Source: Pleodorina starrii | Taxonomy: Eukaryota; Chlorophyta; Chlorophyceae; Chlamydomonadales; Volvocaceae | Assembly: GCA_030267565.1 (NCBI GenBank) | Contig: BRXU01000004.1 | Coordinates: forward strand, 3,540,501 to 3,604,500 | Length of the DNA: 64,000 nt | Direction of reading: 5' to 3' | Notes under the pieces: generated by a model | Told to the model about the DNA's origin: nothing | Seen by the model: only the letters and a program-made list of their open reading frames with translations | Database searches by the model: none | Translations under genes and position numbers: made by a program | In this document: positions 1 through 17,620 of the stretch, piece by piece | Layout of the letters: every line of letters starts with the position of its first letter | Numbering within the stretch: the stretch's first letter is position 1

Positions 1-479
1 GAAAAATCATGGCACGCGCAGCCGCACCGCGAATATCCCCCACCCCGCCAACCCAGTGACAAAACGGCGCCCCTGCCCTCCAGGTACACAGGCAGCACCT
101 CGCCGGCCCTTGCTCACTGCTGCTGCCCGCCCTGCCACCGCGCGTGCGCTCTCCGCCAGCGGATAAGTGATGACCCACCTCCCGCCCCGGCAGCGGAAGA
201 AGCGGCAGCAGGCCCCATTCAGCCACCTCACCACACCACACCACGCCCGCGCCCGCCATCCCCCCCGGCCCAGTCCGGTGCCCAGCTCATCCCAGTACAC
301 CCGAAACGGCCCCAACAACAGCTCCGTCCACCACATCAAACCCGGAGCCCCCACCAACCCCGACTCCGTCCGTCCAAGCCTTCAACCTCGCAAGGACCGG
401 CCCTCGTCCCCTCGCCACACCGCGCCACCGATGCATCCCCGCACCTGCACCCGCGCCGCCGAGGCGCCCCGCCCCGCCC
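1..479. other. 3' flank of EPSP synthase, no gene seen
   Basis: This stretch is C-rich on the plus strand and lies downstream of the EPSP synthase stop codon, so it probably contains that gene's 3' UTR. No TGTAA signal is visible on the minus strand here, so the poly(A) site may be outside the window. The short overlapping reading frames on both strands look like composition artefacts. Confidence 0.5.
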
Positions 480-3400
480 TCAGTGCTTGGCTACCGACTC
501 AAAGACCTTGAAGTAGGTGGGGAAGGTCTTGCGGGTACACCCCGGGTCCCGGATGATGACGGGCACTCCGGCGGCCGCCACCAGCGAAAAGGCCATGGCC
601 ATGCGGTGGTCGTCGTACGTGTCGATGGCCACGTTGGGCCGCACGCCCGCCAGGCCCCCCGGCGGCGGTGTCACGATGCAGTAGTCCCGCCCCTCCTCCA
701 CGGTGGCCCCCAGCTTGCGCAGCTCAGTCACAATGGCCACCATGCGCTCCGTCTCCTTGACGCGCCAGTTATACACATTGCGAATGGCGGTGGGCCTGAA
801 GGGCGGTGGGGGGCAGGGCACGTCGGTATGACAGTCCAGAGAGGATACAGGGATGGGTTGGAGAGCGACAGGCCGGCCGCCCCGCCCTAGACCCAGGCCC
901 TCACCCCCTCTGCCACCGCACCGCATCGCACCAACAGCACAGCACCGCGTCCCACCGCGTCGCGCTATGCAGGCCCCGCCCCGCCCCGGCGCCCGCACCT
1001 GTCCGCGAACAGCGCCGCCACCGCCAGCGTCATGGCCGCATCCGGGATGTCGTTGCAGTCGTGGTCGATGCCGGTGATTGGCTGTCCGAAGGCGGCTGGG
1101 CCGGTGATGGTGATCGAGTAGGGCGACCACTCCACCTTGGCACCCAGCAGACCCATCACCTGAGTAAGGGGGAGGGGCAGGAGGGGAGGGCAGGGGGTCC
1201 AGGGGGGGAGACAGGTCAGTGTCCATTGGGGTTGGTTCCAGTCAATCAAGCAAGGAGGTGGAGGGTGGTGGGGGCGACAAGGAGAGGCGAGGGAGGCGAG
1301 GGACGGAGGTGATCGTGGTGGCTTGGTCGAGGGAGGGCCGGCGGGGTTGGCCGGGCGGGCGGCGGAGAGAGGGGCCGACCTGCAACAAACCAGATCAGGT
1401 CGCGCGTGTGCTGCCCCTCCGCGGCCTCAGCCCTCCCGAGGGCCGCTCAAGCCACACACAGCTATACACACCGCGCGACGAAGCCCGCGGAACGCAATGA
1501 CGAGCGAGACGCGCCCCCCTCCAGCCGCCCCGCTGCCCGCACAGCCCCGCGCCCCGCGCTGTGACACCTCATCCCACCTCGTCTCATCTCATCCCATATC
1601 TCACCTCAGCGAAGCGCACGTCCCCCTGCAGGCTGTCCGATCCGCAGCCCTCCACCGTGATGGTCCCTCCCGTGATGGTGGCACCCGCCAAGAAGTAGGA
1701 GGCGGACGAGGCATCGCCCTCCACATAGGCCTCACCGGGAGACACGTAGCGCTGGCCGGCGGGGATCTGGGGGCAGAGGGGCGGAGGAGGGGCGGCTGGG
1801 AGTGTGAGAGAGCGTGTGAGAGGTTTTGGCGGTTGTCGCGGGGAGAGGAGATTGAGGGAGGGAAGGGACGGGATCCGCGGGGGAGGGGGGAGAGGCGGTG
1901 CAGGGGGCACAGCCCCAAGTTGTGTGGCACGTGGTGGAGGCGGCTCCGGTCTTCCCCGCCGTGTTGCTCGCGGAGTTTGCACGTCTCAATCGGGGCGCGG
2001 TCGCCCTGTCGCCCTGCTGCCTTGTCGCAGTATCCCTTCCACCCCGCTCGCTCGCCCCCAACCCCACCACCCCGGCGTCGCCTTCCCAAACCCAAAACGC
2101 CCCCTCCCCCTGCCCCAGCCCCTGTGCGTCGCTCCCAACCACATCCACCCCTCACCCTCGTCCAAACCCCACCCACCCTCCCACCATCGAAAAGGCCCCA
2201 GACTGTGCGTGTGTGTGTGTGTGCACGACCCCAACCTCTCCGCCCCACCATCCCCCACCCCATCCCTCCACCCCACCCCACCCGCAGGTGCTGCAGTCCA
2301 TCCAGCCTCTCCACCACCACTCCGAACCGCTCCATCAGCTTGACCGTCATGTCCACATACGGCTGGCTGACAAGCTCATCCTTGATGATAATCTCCAGCG
2401 CATCACCCCCCGGACCGCCCGGCACCGCCAGCGGGGCGGCCATCAGCAGCGCAGTCAGGTACTGGCTCGACACCTTACCGGAGAGGTACACCTGAGGGGT
2501 GGCAAAGGAGAGGGGCGCAGCGGGGTTGGGGGGTAAGGGGACCGGAGAGGGCACCAGGGAGGGTTGGGAAGTGGGTTTTCCTTGGGGGAGGGGGAGGGTG
2601 TGGGATTGGGGAGGTGGTGAGGAGACGTCGCGACAGGCCCCCTCCTAGAGGCCGAGTGAGAGAGGCGTTTCCTTTGGGGGGAGGGGCGCAGTTAGTCGGG
2701 TTTGGCTGGCTCGACAGCAGCAGCAGCAGCGCGGTCAAGAGCGAAACAGCGCGCGGTGGCATTAGACATCATCATGGTACGTAGCGCCAGAGGACCGCCG
2801 GGAGCTGGCAACAGCAGCAGCAGCAAGGGGGTCTCATCCAGACCCGGTTCATCCCAACCACTGCGCCCCACGCCCCCTTCCGCACCGCCCCCCGGCCGTC
2901 AGGTGCCGACCGTTACCAGCGCCCCACCCGCCCATGGCCACCTTGCCCTGCCCTCCCCCCTCTCCTCCCCGGCAGCCCTCCCCCACCTTTCCGGTGGGCA
3001 GTCCGTTCGAGTTGACCTCCACAGGCGGGCAGCCGGTCCCCAGGCTGCACTTGGCATCCACCCCCAGCTGCACCAGACCATCAACCAGGTCCTCAATGGG
3101 CCGCTCGCGCATGCGGGCAACACCGTCCAGCACAAACCTGGGTTGGGGGGTGCGGAGTTTGCGATGGGTTGAGGAGGGGTTGGGTAGGGTTGGGGTGAGG
3201 TGGGTGGGTCATTGAGGAATTGAGAAGAATAAAAGTGGGGCGGGGTGGGTGCGCCCTCTGAACCCCTCGCGCTCTGGGCGAGCGCGCCACGAGAACATCC
3301 ACAGGGCGCCAGCCGTGCACCATCTCCGCCCGGCCCACGTCTCAACACTCTTCCATCGCTCGGCGTCTTCCTCACTCCCTCCCTCCCCCGGGGGTCAGCA

Positions 3401-5257
3401 TGCTCCAACCGCTCCAACGACGCTCGAAGACGGGTCCACCGAGCGGACGCGTGGCGCGGAGCAGACAGCTCCAGCGCTGTGTCACCGCTGCATCACCGCC
3501 CCCTCCTGGCGCGTGTCGACATGCCTAGCGCCGTGCCACTCGGGAGCGGCACCCATTGGAAGCGTGCGCCGCCGGCAGCACGTCACCCGTGGAAACACAG
3601 ACCCGTGGATTGGGTGCGCGTCCAATCGGGGGGCAATCCACGGATAGACCGAGGGCGCCCTGCCCCCAAGGCCCCAGGGATAACCCCCAGGGGGGTTGCG
3701 CCACTCATGACGCCCCCCCGAAGGTACACGCTCGAAGTTGCCCAGCCGAGTGGTAGCGACGGCACACCCGCAGAGCGGCAGCCGGCGGGCCAAGGCCCGG
3801 CTGCCGAGGATACCTAGGTGCTGCGCCATGCATGACCGGCTTCCGATCAGGGAAAACTGCCTGTGATGGCGCTGTGACACGCTGCGCTGTGCTGTCCTGG
3901 CGTGTTCCCCCTCCAGCAAACACCACAGAGCACCCAGGCAGCCGGAGCTGCAGCGCTGCAGCTCGTGTGTGTGTCCTTTCGTGTATGGGTACAGAGGCTC
4001 GTCAAAGCCCGACTGCGCTGCGTTTCCCAGCCCAGCCGCCAGGGTTCCTGCCCGCCCCTTCAGCGGAAAGCTCACGGGCGGGTCGGTCCATCCTCCGAAA
4101 GAGAGAGAGAGACGATCCTTCCCGCCAGTCCGCCCCAGTGCCCCGCCCTTGCCGCCCCGGTGCACCCATCCGTGCATCCATCCATCCCAGCCATCCGGCG
4201 CAAGTGCGGCCCCACCGCCCCGCCCCGCTCCGCGCCCACTAAGCCGCACCACCACTCACTTGCCGCGTCCCGCCGCGACCACGGCAGCGGTGAGCGGCCG
4301 CATGGCAGTGCCCGCGTTGCCGAGGAAGAGCTCCGCGCCGGCCGAGTCGAAGCGGCCGCCGCAGCCGTGCACCACCATCTCCCCCACCTCCCAGCGCTCC
4401 TCCAGCTTGACGTTCAGCGCCTTGAGCGCGCCGACCATGTAGCGGATGTCATCGCTGTCCTGTGACCGGTAAGTGTTTGGTTGGTCGGTCGGTTTGATCG
4501 TCGAAAATTTTGAAACCAAAAGTCGTCATGTCGTCACACAGGCGACGTCAGCGTGGTGCACAGCAAGGTCAGGGAATGGGACTGCTAGGGAGTGGCACAA
4601 ACGGGTGGAGCGGGGGCTTTCTGGAGGGGCTGTGTCGTGGGACATTAACTGAGGTGGGCGAAGGGTTGCTGGAGTGGAGCAGGCACCTGAGCTGTCGAGG
4701 CACAACGGGGGAAGGGGTGGCGGGGGCCCCAGGCCGCAGGAGGAGCGCGGACCGCAAGCCACACGTGCGCGGCCGCGTCGGCCTTGCAGATGTGGCGCAG
4801 GTCGCAGGTGTCGTTTTCATTGGAAATGGGTCGGGGTACAGCTTGTCTGGAGCTCACCAGCAGGTTTTTCACCAAGGTGGTGCCCTCGGCAAGTGCAGCC
4901 AGCAGCAGAATGCGATTCGACAGCGACTTGGAGCCAGGAAGCTTGACGGTACCCTCGATCTTCTTCACCGGCTGCAGGGTCAGCTCCTCAACTGCGGCGG
5001 CCATTTCCGACAAAGTTACTTCTGCCCGCGCAGATCCCTTGCAATGTGCGTGGCATACCCTTCTCCTTGGTTGCAGAGGCATAAGCGACCAGCGCGCGGC
5101 GCCCAGGCTGCTTGGGAGCAGTCGCGCTAGCCGAAGCCGGCGTAATGTGCTGGACGGAGGTCCCAGCAAATGCCGGCTTGACAAGCACCACCGGCACTGC
5201 CTTATGGCTATGAGTCCCGCGCCCAAGGCGCAGGGAGCAGCGCTGGCCGAGCAGCAT
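480..5257 (-). CDS. EPSPS: EPSP synthase (3-phosphoshikimate 1-carboxyvinyltransferase), plastid precursor
   Basis: This enzyme joins phosphoenolpyruvate to shikimate-3-phosphate in the plastid shikimate pathway leading to aromatic amino acids and chorismate. There are eight exons: 5257-5059, 4991-4858, 4459-4260, 3137-2987, 2491-2282, 1766-1605, 1159-999 and 795-480, coding for 510 residues. All seven introns are GT-AG and keep the frame. The first ~60 residues are rich in Ser, Ala and Arg with few acidic residues, as in a chloroplast transit peptide. The core shows [60 protein letters not shown] and DDHRMAM, the PEP- and S3P-binding motifs of the family. The Gly, Thr and Pro of GNAGTAMRP are unchanged, as in ordinary class I enzymes. 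The start is the ATG at 5257; an in-frame GTG lies five codons upstream. The gene is divergent from L17, with 292 nt between start codons. Confidence 0.97.
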
Positions 5258-5549
5258 TTTGGGGTGTCTCACGCTTCACACACCGAGGCTGTAAGCAGCG
5301 ACTCCTGTTAATCTGGGTCCCGAACTTAAAGATCCGATGCAGCCTCTACGGCTAACGTAGGGACATAGCTTTGACTCGCCCCAGTTGCAAGCAAACCAGA
5401 CGAGGGATAACGAACTTTGGTACGGCGCCGTATATCGCGTGATTTGCAGCTTGCGGGGCTGGCAAGGCGTCTTCCGAAACATATGCCACAGCTTGAAGCA
5501 AATTGCAAAACATAAGCGAATAAGTTGTCGCCGCAAGAGTGGGCTAAGG
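5258..5549. promoter_or_regulatory. Shared divergent promoter of EPSPS and L17
   Basis: The 292 nt between the two start codons must hold both 5' UTRs and both promoters, because the genes point away from each other. A TATA-like stretch (cgtatatcg) occurs near 5430. No conserved element could be assigned by eye. Confidence 0.5.
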
Positions 5550-7218
5550 ATGGCGCGAGTCCGCTTGCGGTTGGGGAACTGGAACCGATTGAACCGAAAA
5601 TGGGAGCATCGAGTCAGTTTAATGAAGTAAGACACAAAAAACATGTCACTCGGTACACTCTGCTGAAGACCGGGAGCATCATCAGCGCAATACGCCCCGC
5701 AGGACGATGGTGACGCAGTTGTTAGAGAAGGAGCGCATCCGGACAACGCTAGCTAAGGCGAAGAACCTTCAACGATACGCGGACAAAGTCATCACGCTGG
5801 GGAAAAAGGTACGTGCACGTTGCGGGCCGACTGGGTCCGCCGTTTGGTCGGTGTCCACTTACTAGCGGGGAGTCCAACTGCACAAGGGCTAGCGAGCGAG
5901 CAAGCACCAGTGCGCGGGAGAGCCAGGGCATCAGCCAGGCTGTACAGTATGTGCGGCTGCCGTACTTCACGCCACACAGGCCCCAATTAAGCTACACATG
6001 GTCGTGCATTTTGGAGCTCATTTCCTAGGGGCGCGCTCCCTTAACAGCAGCCTTGCTGATCTATGTGGGTTGGCAACTCCCCTCCCCTAGCCTTCCTGCT
6101 CCTTGGCGCGGGGCGAACAGCCGAGGTCTTCGGCCAGCTGTGGCCGACGGCCCAACCAACATCTGCGTTCATCAAGGCGCGCTACTTCGTAAAATCGCCA
6201 GCCCCACCGCCTCGAAGGAACGGACCTCAGCGTTCCTCTCCGGCCCTCAACTCCCCGGGGCACGCGCAGGGAACGCGCGACGCGTGGATCACAGCCAGCG
6301 GCATCATCCGCACGGACCGGGAGCTGCACAAGCTCTTCACGCAGATTGCGCTCCGATACCGGGAGCGCCCCGGCGGCTTTACGCGGCTCGTGCGGGCGGG
6401 GTGGCGCGATCGGGACGCGGCGCCCGTGGCGTTCATTGAGTGAGTGTGTGTGTGTCAATGACCCGGCCCGGCCGCTGACACTGCACGGAGCTCACGGCAC
6501 GGCGTAGCTGACCTGACGTGTTTGTCCCTTCACTGCCCTTCACTGCGAAATACGCACGGCTGCGGGAACGTGTTGATTCGGACATGGCAGATCAGTCCCC
6601 AGGAAGCCCTGAACGTGTTGTCGCCTTCCTGAACGTGCTGTCCCTGCGACCGGCGTTCTTCCTTCCTTTTTGGAGCTCAGGACCCACGCGCCTCGCAACT
6701 CCAGAGGAATGAACAGTCGGCAGCGGGGCACGGCGTTCGGCAGCACGCCCCGTCTGCCACCGTGGCGCCTGACGCAATTTGCCAGCCCCCGCCCTCCGCC
6801 CGGCCCCAACACCGGTCCTCCCTGCCAGCTGCGCGCCGCCCATACGCACGGCGACCAACCGACCTGTTGTGCACTGTTCTGAAATTATCAGCGTAACGGT
6901 CCGCTCGCATGCTCTCCCGTTGCTGTGTCTACCGCTGCTACGCCCTCTAACCCACCCTCTCCCGCGGTATCTGTTTTCCTTACCCTCTCCCGCCCCCGTG
7001 ACAGGTTGGTGGATCGGCCCGGGGAGCTGCGGCCCGCCGGTCCTGCCCTGCAGCGCGTGGAGCCGCTGTCCGTGCGGGCCTGGGTGCAGGCGCAGCTGGG
7101 GCAGACGCCGCGGGAGCCATCGCCGCTGCTGCCGCCGGTGGTGCGGCAGTACCTCCGGGAGGAGAACCGGATCAAGGGCCGCGCGGCGGTCGCGAGCCTC
7201 GGCGACGGGCGGTCGTGA
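5550..7218 (+). CDS. MRPL17: Mitochondrial ribosomal protein bL17m
   Basis: This is a structural protein of the large organellar ribosomal subunit, near the peptide exit tunnel. The four exons are 5550-5626, 5703-5808, 6270-6439 and 7005-7218 (188 residues). Every junction is GT-AG, and the phases join typical L17 segments: MVTQLLEKERIRTTLAKAK, YADKVITLGKKGT, ELHKLFTQIALRYRERPGG, then AFIELVDR across the last intron. There is no obvious transit peptide. The C-terminal extension after the L17 core (QRVEPLSVRAW onwards) resembles plant mitochondrial rather than plastid L17. Bacterial L17 is about 120 residues, so the extra ~65 residues are at the C-terminus. The compartment is inferred from this layout, not demonstrated. 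Confidence 0.93.
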
Positions 7219-8864
7219 GCTTTGTGTGACAAACTGTGATGCTTCGGACGCCGGGGCTCTGTGCGCGGATGCCACACATGGCAGCCGTGTGGCCTGTGAC
7301 CGGGCCGGCACAGCACTCACTCAATTGTACATAGGTTTAATACGTGGTGTTGTTTTGGTACCGGTATTCTTGGGGCGCTGCTGGTCGCGTTGTTAGGCCT
7401 GGGGGTTGGCACGGCTTGGGCTGGCGGGCTGCTGTGCTGAGGGGGGTTCGAGGCTTGGTGTGCAAACCGGCGGGTTTGATCCTGGGGCGAGGCCTGCTGG
7501 GCCCTGGGGCGGCGGCCGGTAGGCGCTAGTCGTTGCGCACGGGTGCGCAGAACACCACCGTACCAATCGAATTGAAGCGTGCTGCAGCAGCGGCAGCAGC
7601 AGCAGCGCGGCGTGTTAGCCGCCAAACGCCGGGCCCCTGCTTGGCCTGCAAAGATTTGCTGTTTTCTATAGATGAGGTTTGTGGGCGGATGTCCATTTTT
7701 GGGGGCGTCGCGGCACGGAAGGGTGAGGAAAGGTCGGGTGTCGAGGGCGGTAAGGTCCGACTGCCCAGCAGGGGCAGTGCCGCCATTACAGTCGGGCGCG
7801 TGTGTGAAAGTCGTCTCTTGCGGAGTTTCCGAGTTCTTCCGCGTGTTCTGGCCTCTGCTGGGGCAAACACCCCAGCATTTTTTGTCAGTTCCTGTCAGTC
7901 CCGCCCTCCGGCACTGCCGCCACTCCTCGTTGCACTTCCATCACCGCCAGGACCTCACGGGCAGCGCCACCAGGCCCCCGCGGTTCTTATCCCACCCGCC
8001 CGCAGTATATGAGGTCTGTCATGTTCACCCGCCCGCCCACAGTATATGAATGCAACCATACTATCACTCACATCTTTATTAGCCACCACGGGCGTGTCTC
8101 CCCGAGAGGCATATCCTCCTCCAGAAAGCCCCAGGCGATGCATGTGCAATACCCCCAAGCAAACGCCCAGCCGTGTATGGCCGACTGGCCACCACCAGCG
8201 GCGTGCGGGCCAGCCACCTCACAGCCACTCGGAAACGACACGTTGCCTGCGGCCGCGGCGTGCGTGCATGACGCGCCCTGCCCCGACTCCCCAGTGCACC
8301 AACCCGGTCCAGACGCGGCATCACCCGAGCAGCACAAGCGTCCAGCCTTCGCCCCGTCCGGAGCTACCTCAATGTCACGCGGACGCGGGCCGATGCAGCT
8401 TGCGTCGCCCTATATACCGGTACGCAAGTGGCAAGTCCTGTTCACAGCGCGCTCGCCTTGCGGCAGTGGCGACGCTTGAAATTAAACGCACTGTGCTTGC
8501 ACGATCATGCAGGTCAAGTAACTCTCAACGCACGGAGCAGTAGTGAATAAGGTAGTAGCAGTATTCAGTGAAAATTGTGTCTGGTGTTGTCTGAGGTTAG
8601 GTCGAAACGTGGTCCTGCACGGCGCAGCGCGCAGCCCTGCACACGCGCGCAGCCGTGCACTGCCCCCTGCCTCGAGGGTCCTTCCCCGCTCCCTCCGCTC
8701 TCCTAACGCACGCGGGTCGCGTAGTGGCCGGCTCCGTTGGGGGCCAGCCCCCTCAACGGTAATGTCCAGTCTGGTCCGAAGGGGCCATCCGAGGTAGGCC
8801 CACCGTCGGGCGCCAGGTCAACGCTACGCTACGCTACCCCACCCACCCAACGCTGCCCCGGCTG
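7219..8864. other. Intergenic region without a supported gene
   Basis: The first few hundred bases should be the L17 3' UTR, and the right part the 3' flank of the minus-strand gene that ends at 8865. A CAG/GCA-rich run occurs at 7580-7601. A short duplicated segment containing cagtatatga lies at 7991-8050, and another TATA-like motif (ctatatacc) is near 8410. Reading frames here (for example a minus-strand ATG frame of about 86 codons ending at 7526) show no recognisable family. Confidence 0.4.
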
Positions 8865-11237
8865 CTAGCTAACCCGGCCCACGGTAGTCTTCGTCAACGA
8901 CCCCATGCGCAGAGGCACGGACACCGGCACGGCCGAGACGACCCCGCCGCTCAGGCTGGCCCCTTGCGCCCGGGCACCGTCCGTCGGCCCACCCGCCGCC
9001 CCCGAGATGCTCCCGCCCCCCGCCCCCGCGCTTCCCAGCTCCGCCCGGCTCGCGCAAAACTCCGTCAGCGCGTCCTGCTGCGGCGCCGAGAAGCCGGCTG
9101 GCGGGTAGCCACGCCCCGCCACGTCGGGGGACGCAGAGCGGGAGCAGGAGGCCGCGGGCAACGGGCCGCCCGCCTGCGACCTCCCGGCGCGGCTGAGGCT
9201 CAAGAATGCGGCCTGGCCAGGACCGGACCGCTCTCCGGGACCCAGCGACAGATCCAGCAGGCCCGCCGACGGGCTACCGCCGGCCGCTGCACCCCGCTGA
9301 ATGCGGAGACTGCCGTCCCGGCGGGGAGGCGGCTGGCCCCCGGCGAGCGGCGAGCCACGGCCGGCCGCCGCGGCCGCCGCTCCGACGGCCGGGGCCGGCA
9401 GCCCCGAGCCGGCCGCCGTCGTGCCTGTCCAATGCGACGTGTTAGAGGCGACCTGCTGGGGAGACGCTCCCAATGGCGGCTGGGACTGGACGGCGGGGCC
9501 CTCCGTGTCCCAGCCGGACAGGCCGGTGCCGTCCGCCCGGAAGGAGCTGCCGCGCCGGCCCGCAGTGAACAGACCCGGGAGCAGCGGCTGCACCGCCGCC
9601 CCCACACCGGCACCGCCCGGCGCCAGGGCCGGCGAGGACAGCGGCGACGCAATGGCCGCCCCGGGAAAGGCGTGGCCCGCGGCCGGCGAGAGGATCGAGT
9701 CGTGGTGATAATCGTGAGTGCCCGGGGGTTGCGCGACCGCGGACGAGGTGAAGGATGAAGAAAGAGCAGGCTGGCCGTCGGCGGCGTGCGGGCCGCTGAC
9801 CGGGCGGTCCGTCGACCCCGACGCCAGGCTGGGTTCACTCGGCCCGGCGGGGGGCCGCACAACGCCCGCGCCGCGGCCGCCCAGGCCGCTGTGCGGATCC
9901 AGCTGCGCGGGCGGGTGCTGCGGTGGCAGCAGCGGGTGGGCTGGAGCAGCCGGCGACGCGAGGAAGGTGTGCAAGGGAGAGCCCGAGCCGGCGGCGGCTG
10001 CCCCCGGCGGCAAGCCCCGGACCGACACGTTGGGGACGCGCCCCGCGGCGACAGGCGCCGCGCCGCTCCCGTGCGTGCCGTGGGAGTACGACTCCGCCGA
10101 AGCGCTGCGAGTGCGCGGCGAGCCGTCGTTCGTTGAGTCGCCGGACGCAGCTGCGGCCGAAGCCGCGGAAATGGCGGCGGCGGCTGGTTCCCGACGACCC
10201 AGCCGCGTCGCGGCGTTCAGCGTGCTCTGCGCGATCTGCTGCACGGTCTGCTGCCGCAAGCCCGCCCCTGCTCGCTGCGCTGGCGTTATCCGGCTCTGGG
10301 ACGGAGGCGTCGCCTGCGGCACCAGCGCCTGCCCGTACGAGCCGTAGGAGGCGCCGCCGGCGTAGCTCGTCGGCTCCACGTCCGATTCGTCGCCCACGTC
10401 CAGCGTCCGCGGAATCGCGGTCCGCCGCAGAGCGGCAGTGGTGGCCTGGCCGCCCGCGGCCAACGCAGCCGGGCCCGAAGAGCGCCGATCGCCCTGGGGA
10501 GGAGAGCGAAGGCGCGGCAGGCGGCGCGATGGCGCGATGTGAAGAGGCAGGAAGACGAGTACCAGCAGTAATACCACGACCCTGTGCAATGTGTGTGCAA
10601 GCGCTGCGCTTGCGCGCCGTAAGCGGGCATTACCGTGTTCTACGAGTATACGGCCCGCAAACCAGCTTGCGGCCGGCCGCCGCCCGTGTCCCTACCTGCG
10701 AGTACGGTGGGCCGGGCCCTGGCTTTCGCCTGGCCTCCGACACCTTTAGCGGGCCCCGGCATTGATGTCCAGCGCTGAGCACGCGCCGGCCTCCCCCGCC
10801 GCCGCCCAGGCCCACCAGGGTCGTGGGCACATTCTTAACGTACGGCCCCAGCCTGAGCGCTGCTTGCTGCGCCACCTCGCTCTGCAAAACAGCGAGGGAC
10901 GCACGTCGGGTCGGCTGCGGTTTGGAGCGGGACTTGCAGCAGTGCGCGAAGCAGAGCACGGCTCCCGCCGGTGTGTTGCACAACGCACATGGCGCTGTAG
11001 TCTAGGTCAGCCCCCGGACTTCAGAGCGCGCGCCCCGCCGACCTCACAAGCCCTGGATCCATCTGGCCGTTGAGGCGAGGTACGATGCAACCGGGAAAAG
11101 GTCGCGTGAAGCCCAACCCCAGGTCCCGTCCGCCTCACCACGCTCGGGCCGTCGCCCCAGCCCTCCAGCACCCAGGGCTCCGCGTCCGCGGGCTCCGCCT
11201 CGTCCTCCAGCTGGACAGCGGCTGCTGCGTTCGCCAT
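8865..11237 (-). CDS. Uncharacterised Ala/Gly/Ser/Pro-rich protein
   Basis: I do not recognise this family. The best model has three phase-0 exons, 11237-11139, 10881-10696 and 10493-8865, giving 637 residues. The ATG in exon 1 opens an acidic N-terminus (QLEDEAEPADAEPWVLEGWG). Exon 2 follows a pyrimidine-rich acceptor and contains QQAALRLGPYVKNVPTTL and a Gly run. Exon 3 is one 543-codon open frame dominated by Ala, Gly, Ser, Pro and Gln, with one denser stretch (LRQQTVQQIAQSTLNAATR) near its start. A 543-codon stop-free frame in GC-rich DNA is suggestive but not proof. The first two exons are the least certain. An alternative start just upstream of exon 3 would add a hydrophobic segment. 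The gene is divergent from SEC23. Function is unknown; low-complexity regions like this are common in green-algal regulatory proteins. Confidence 0.4.
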
Positions 11238-12013
11238 TTTATTAAGGAGGCTGCGTGGCCGACTTCCAGCTGATGCAGGGCGCGAACGAGTGTACTCCTC
11301 AAGGTGTGAGGACCTGCGGGCATCCGATGCCGCTTGGAGTTGAGGTGGGTGCGATCAGCTGCCTAGGGTAGGGTCCTGCCAGCTTCTGGTACCAAAATAA
11401 ACAACAGGCGACCGGACCCGTCTAGGGACACATTCTCCAGATAGGCGCCTTCCTTCGCACCTTTCAACGCAGCCCAGAAAGCCATCATGACTCTGGCCGA
11501 TATTCATGACAATTTCATGAGATATTATCCCTTCTATTCTTTATCTCTGATATTCAACCAAGCCAATGCAGCGAAGGAAAAGAAGCTCATTTCCGTAGTC
11601 TAATAATTTTACGTTGCGCTAGTAATGCCTAACGGAGTCTGCGTGTGCAAATTCTATAAACGAGCTTCAAAGGTCTTCAAGGGGGCAGCGAAGTACGGGT
11701 ACGAGTGGTACCCAGAAACCGGCTATTTTGTCCCTTTATCGACATTGTATTAATGTTTATGACGGTCGTCTACGGAGCTGGAGTTTACGCTATTTGTGTG
11801 TGCAAACGTTGCAGTAGACAGAAACGAGCACCTCACCCAAATAAAGACTTTTCCTGTACGTTTTTCGTGCTTCTCCGAACCTAGTATACTACCAATACGC
11901 AACAAATTGACGCCCGTTTCAGGAGAAGTTGCTCAAAGGTGATCGCCGATCCATTTCACTTAAAAGTTTGGGGCACCGGCTCGCATCCAAGGCAGTTGCA
12001 TTAGGCTGCCACG
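11238..12013. promoter_or_regulatory. Divergent intergenic region between the unknown gene and SEC23
   Basis: The middle of this region (about 11400-11950) is much more AT-rich than the flanking genes, and includes ataaa and tattaa tracts, as expected of a promoter region serving both directions. No coding exon was found on either strand. Confidence 0.4.

Positions 12014-17620
<5,607 letters not shown>

Noticed and set aside
5022..5058. An apparent 37-nt intron at the transit-peptide junction of EPSPS, which would be the shortest in the window.
   Set aside because: A 67-nt intron (5058-4992) using a later acceptor gives ATKEKVEEL, which matches the C. reinhardtii junction as I recall it, and removes an odd ten-residue insertion.
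7526..7783. A minus-strand ATG frame of about 86 codons with an Ala run.
   Set aside because: The Ala run is just a CAG/GCA repeat, no family is recognisable, and no TGTAA follows. Not enough to call a gene.
10494..10589. A hydrophobic stretch (VVVLLLVLVFLPLHIA) just upstream of the third exon of the unknown gene, which could be a transmembrane segment.
   Set aside because: A strong acceptor (CCCCAG) at 10494 joins in phase with an upstream exon ending at a good GTAGGG donor, so the hydrophobic part is more simply intron. It is kept as an alternative only.
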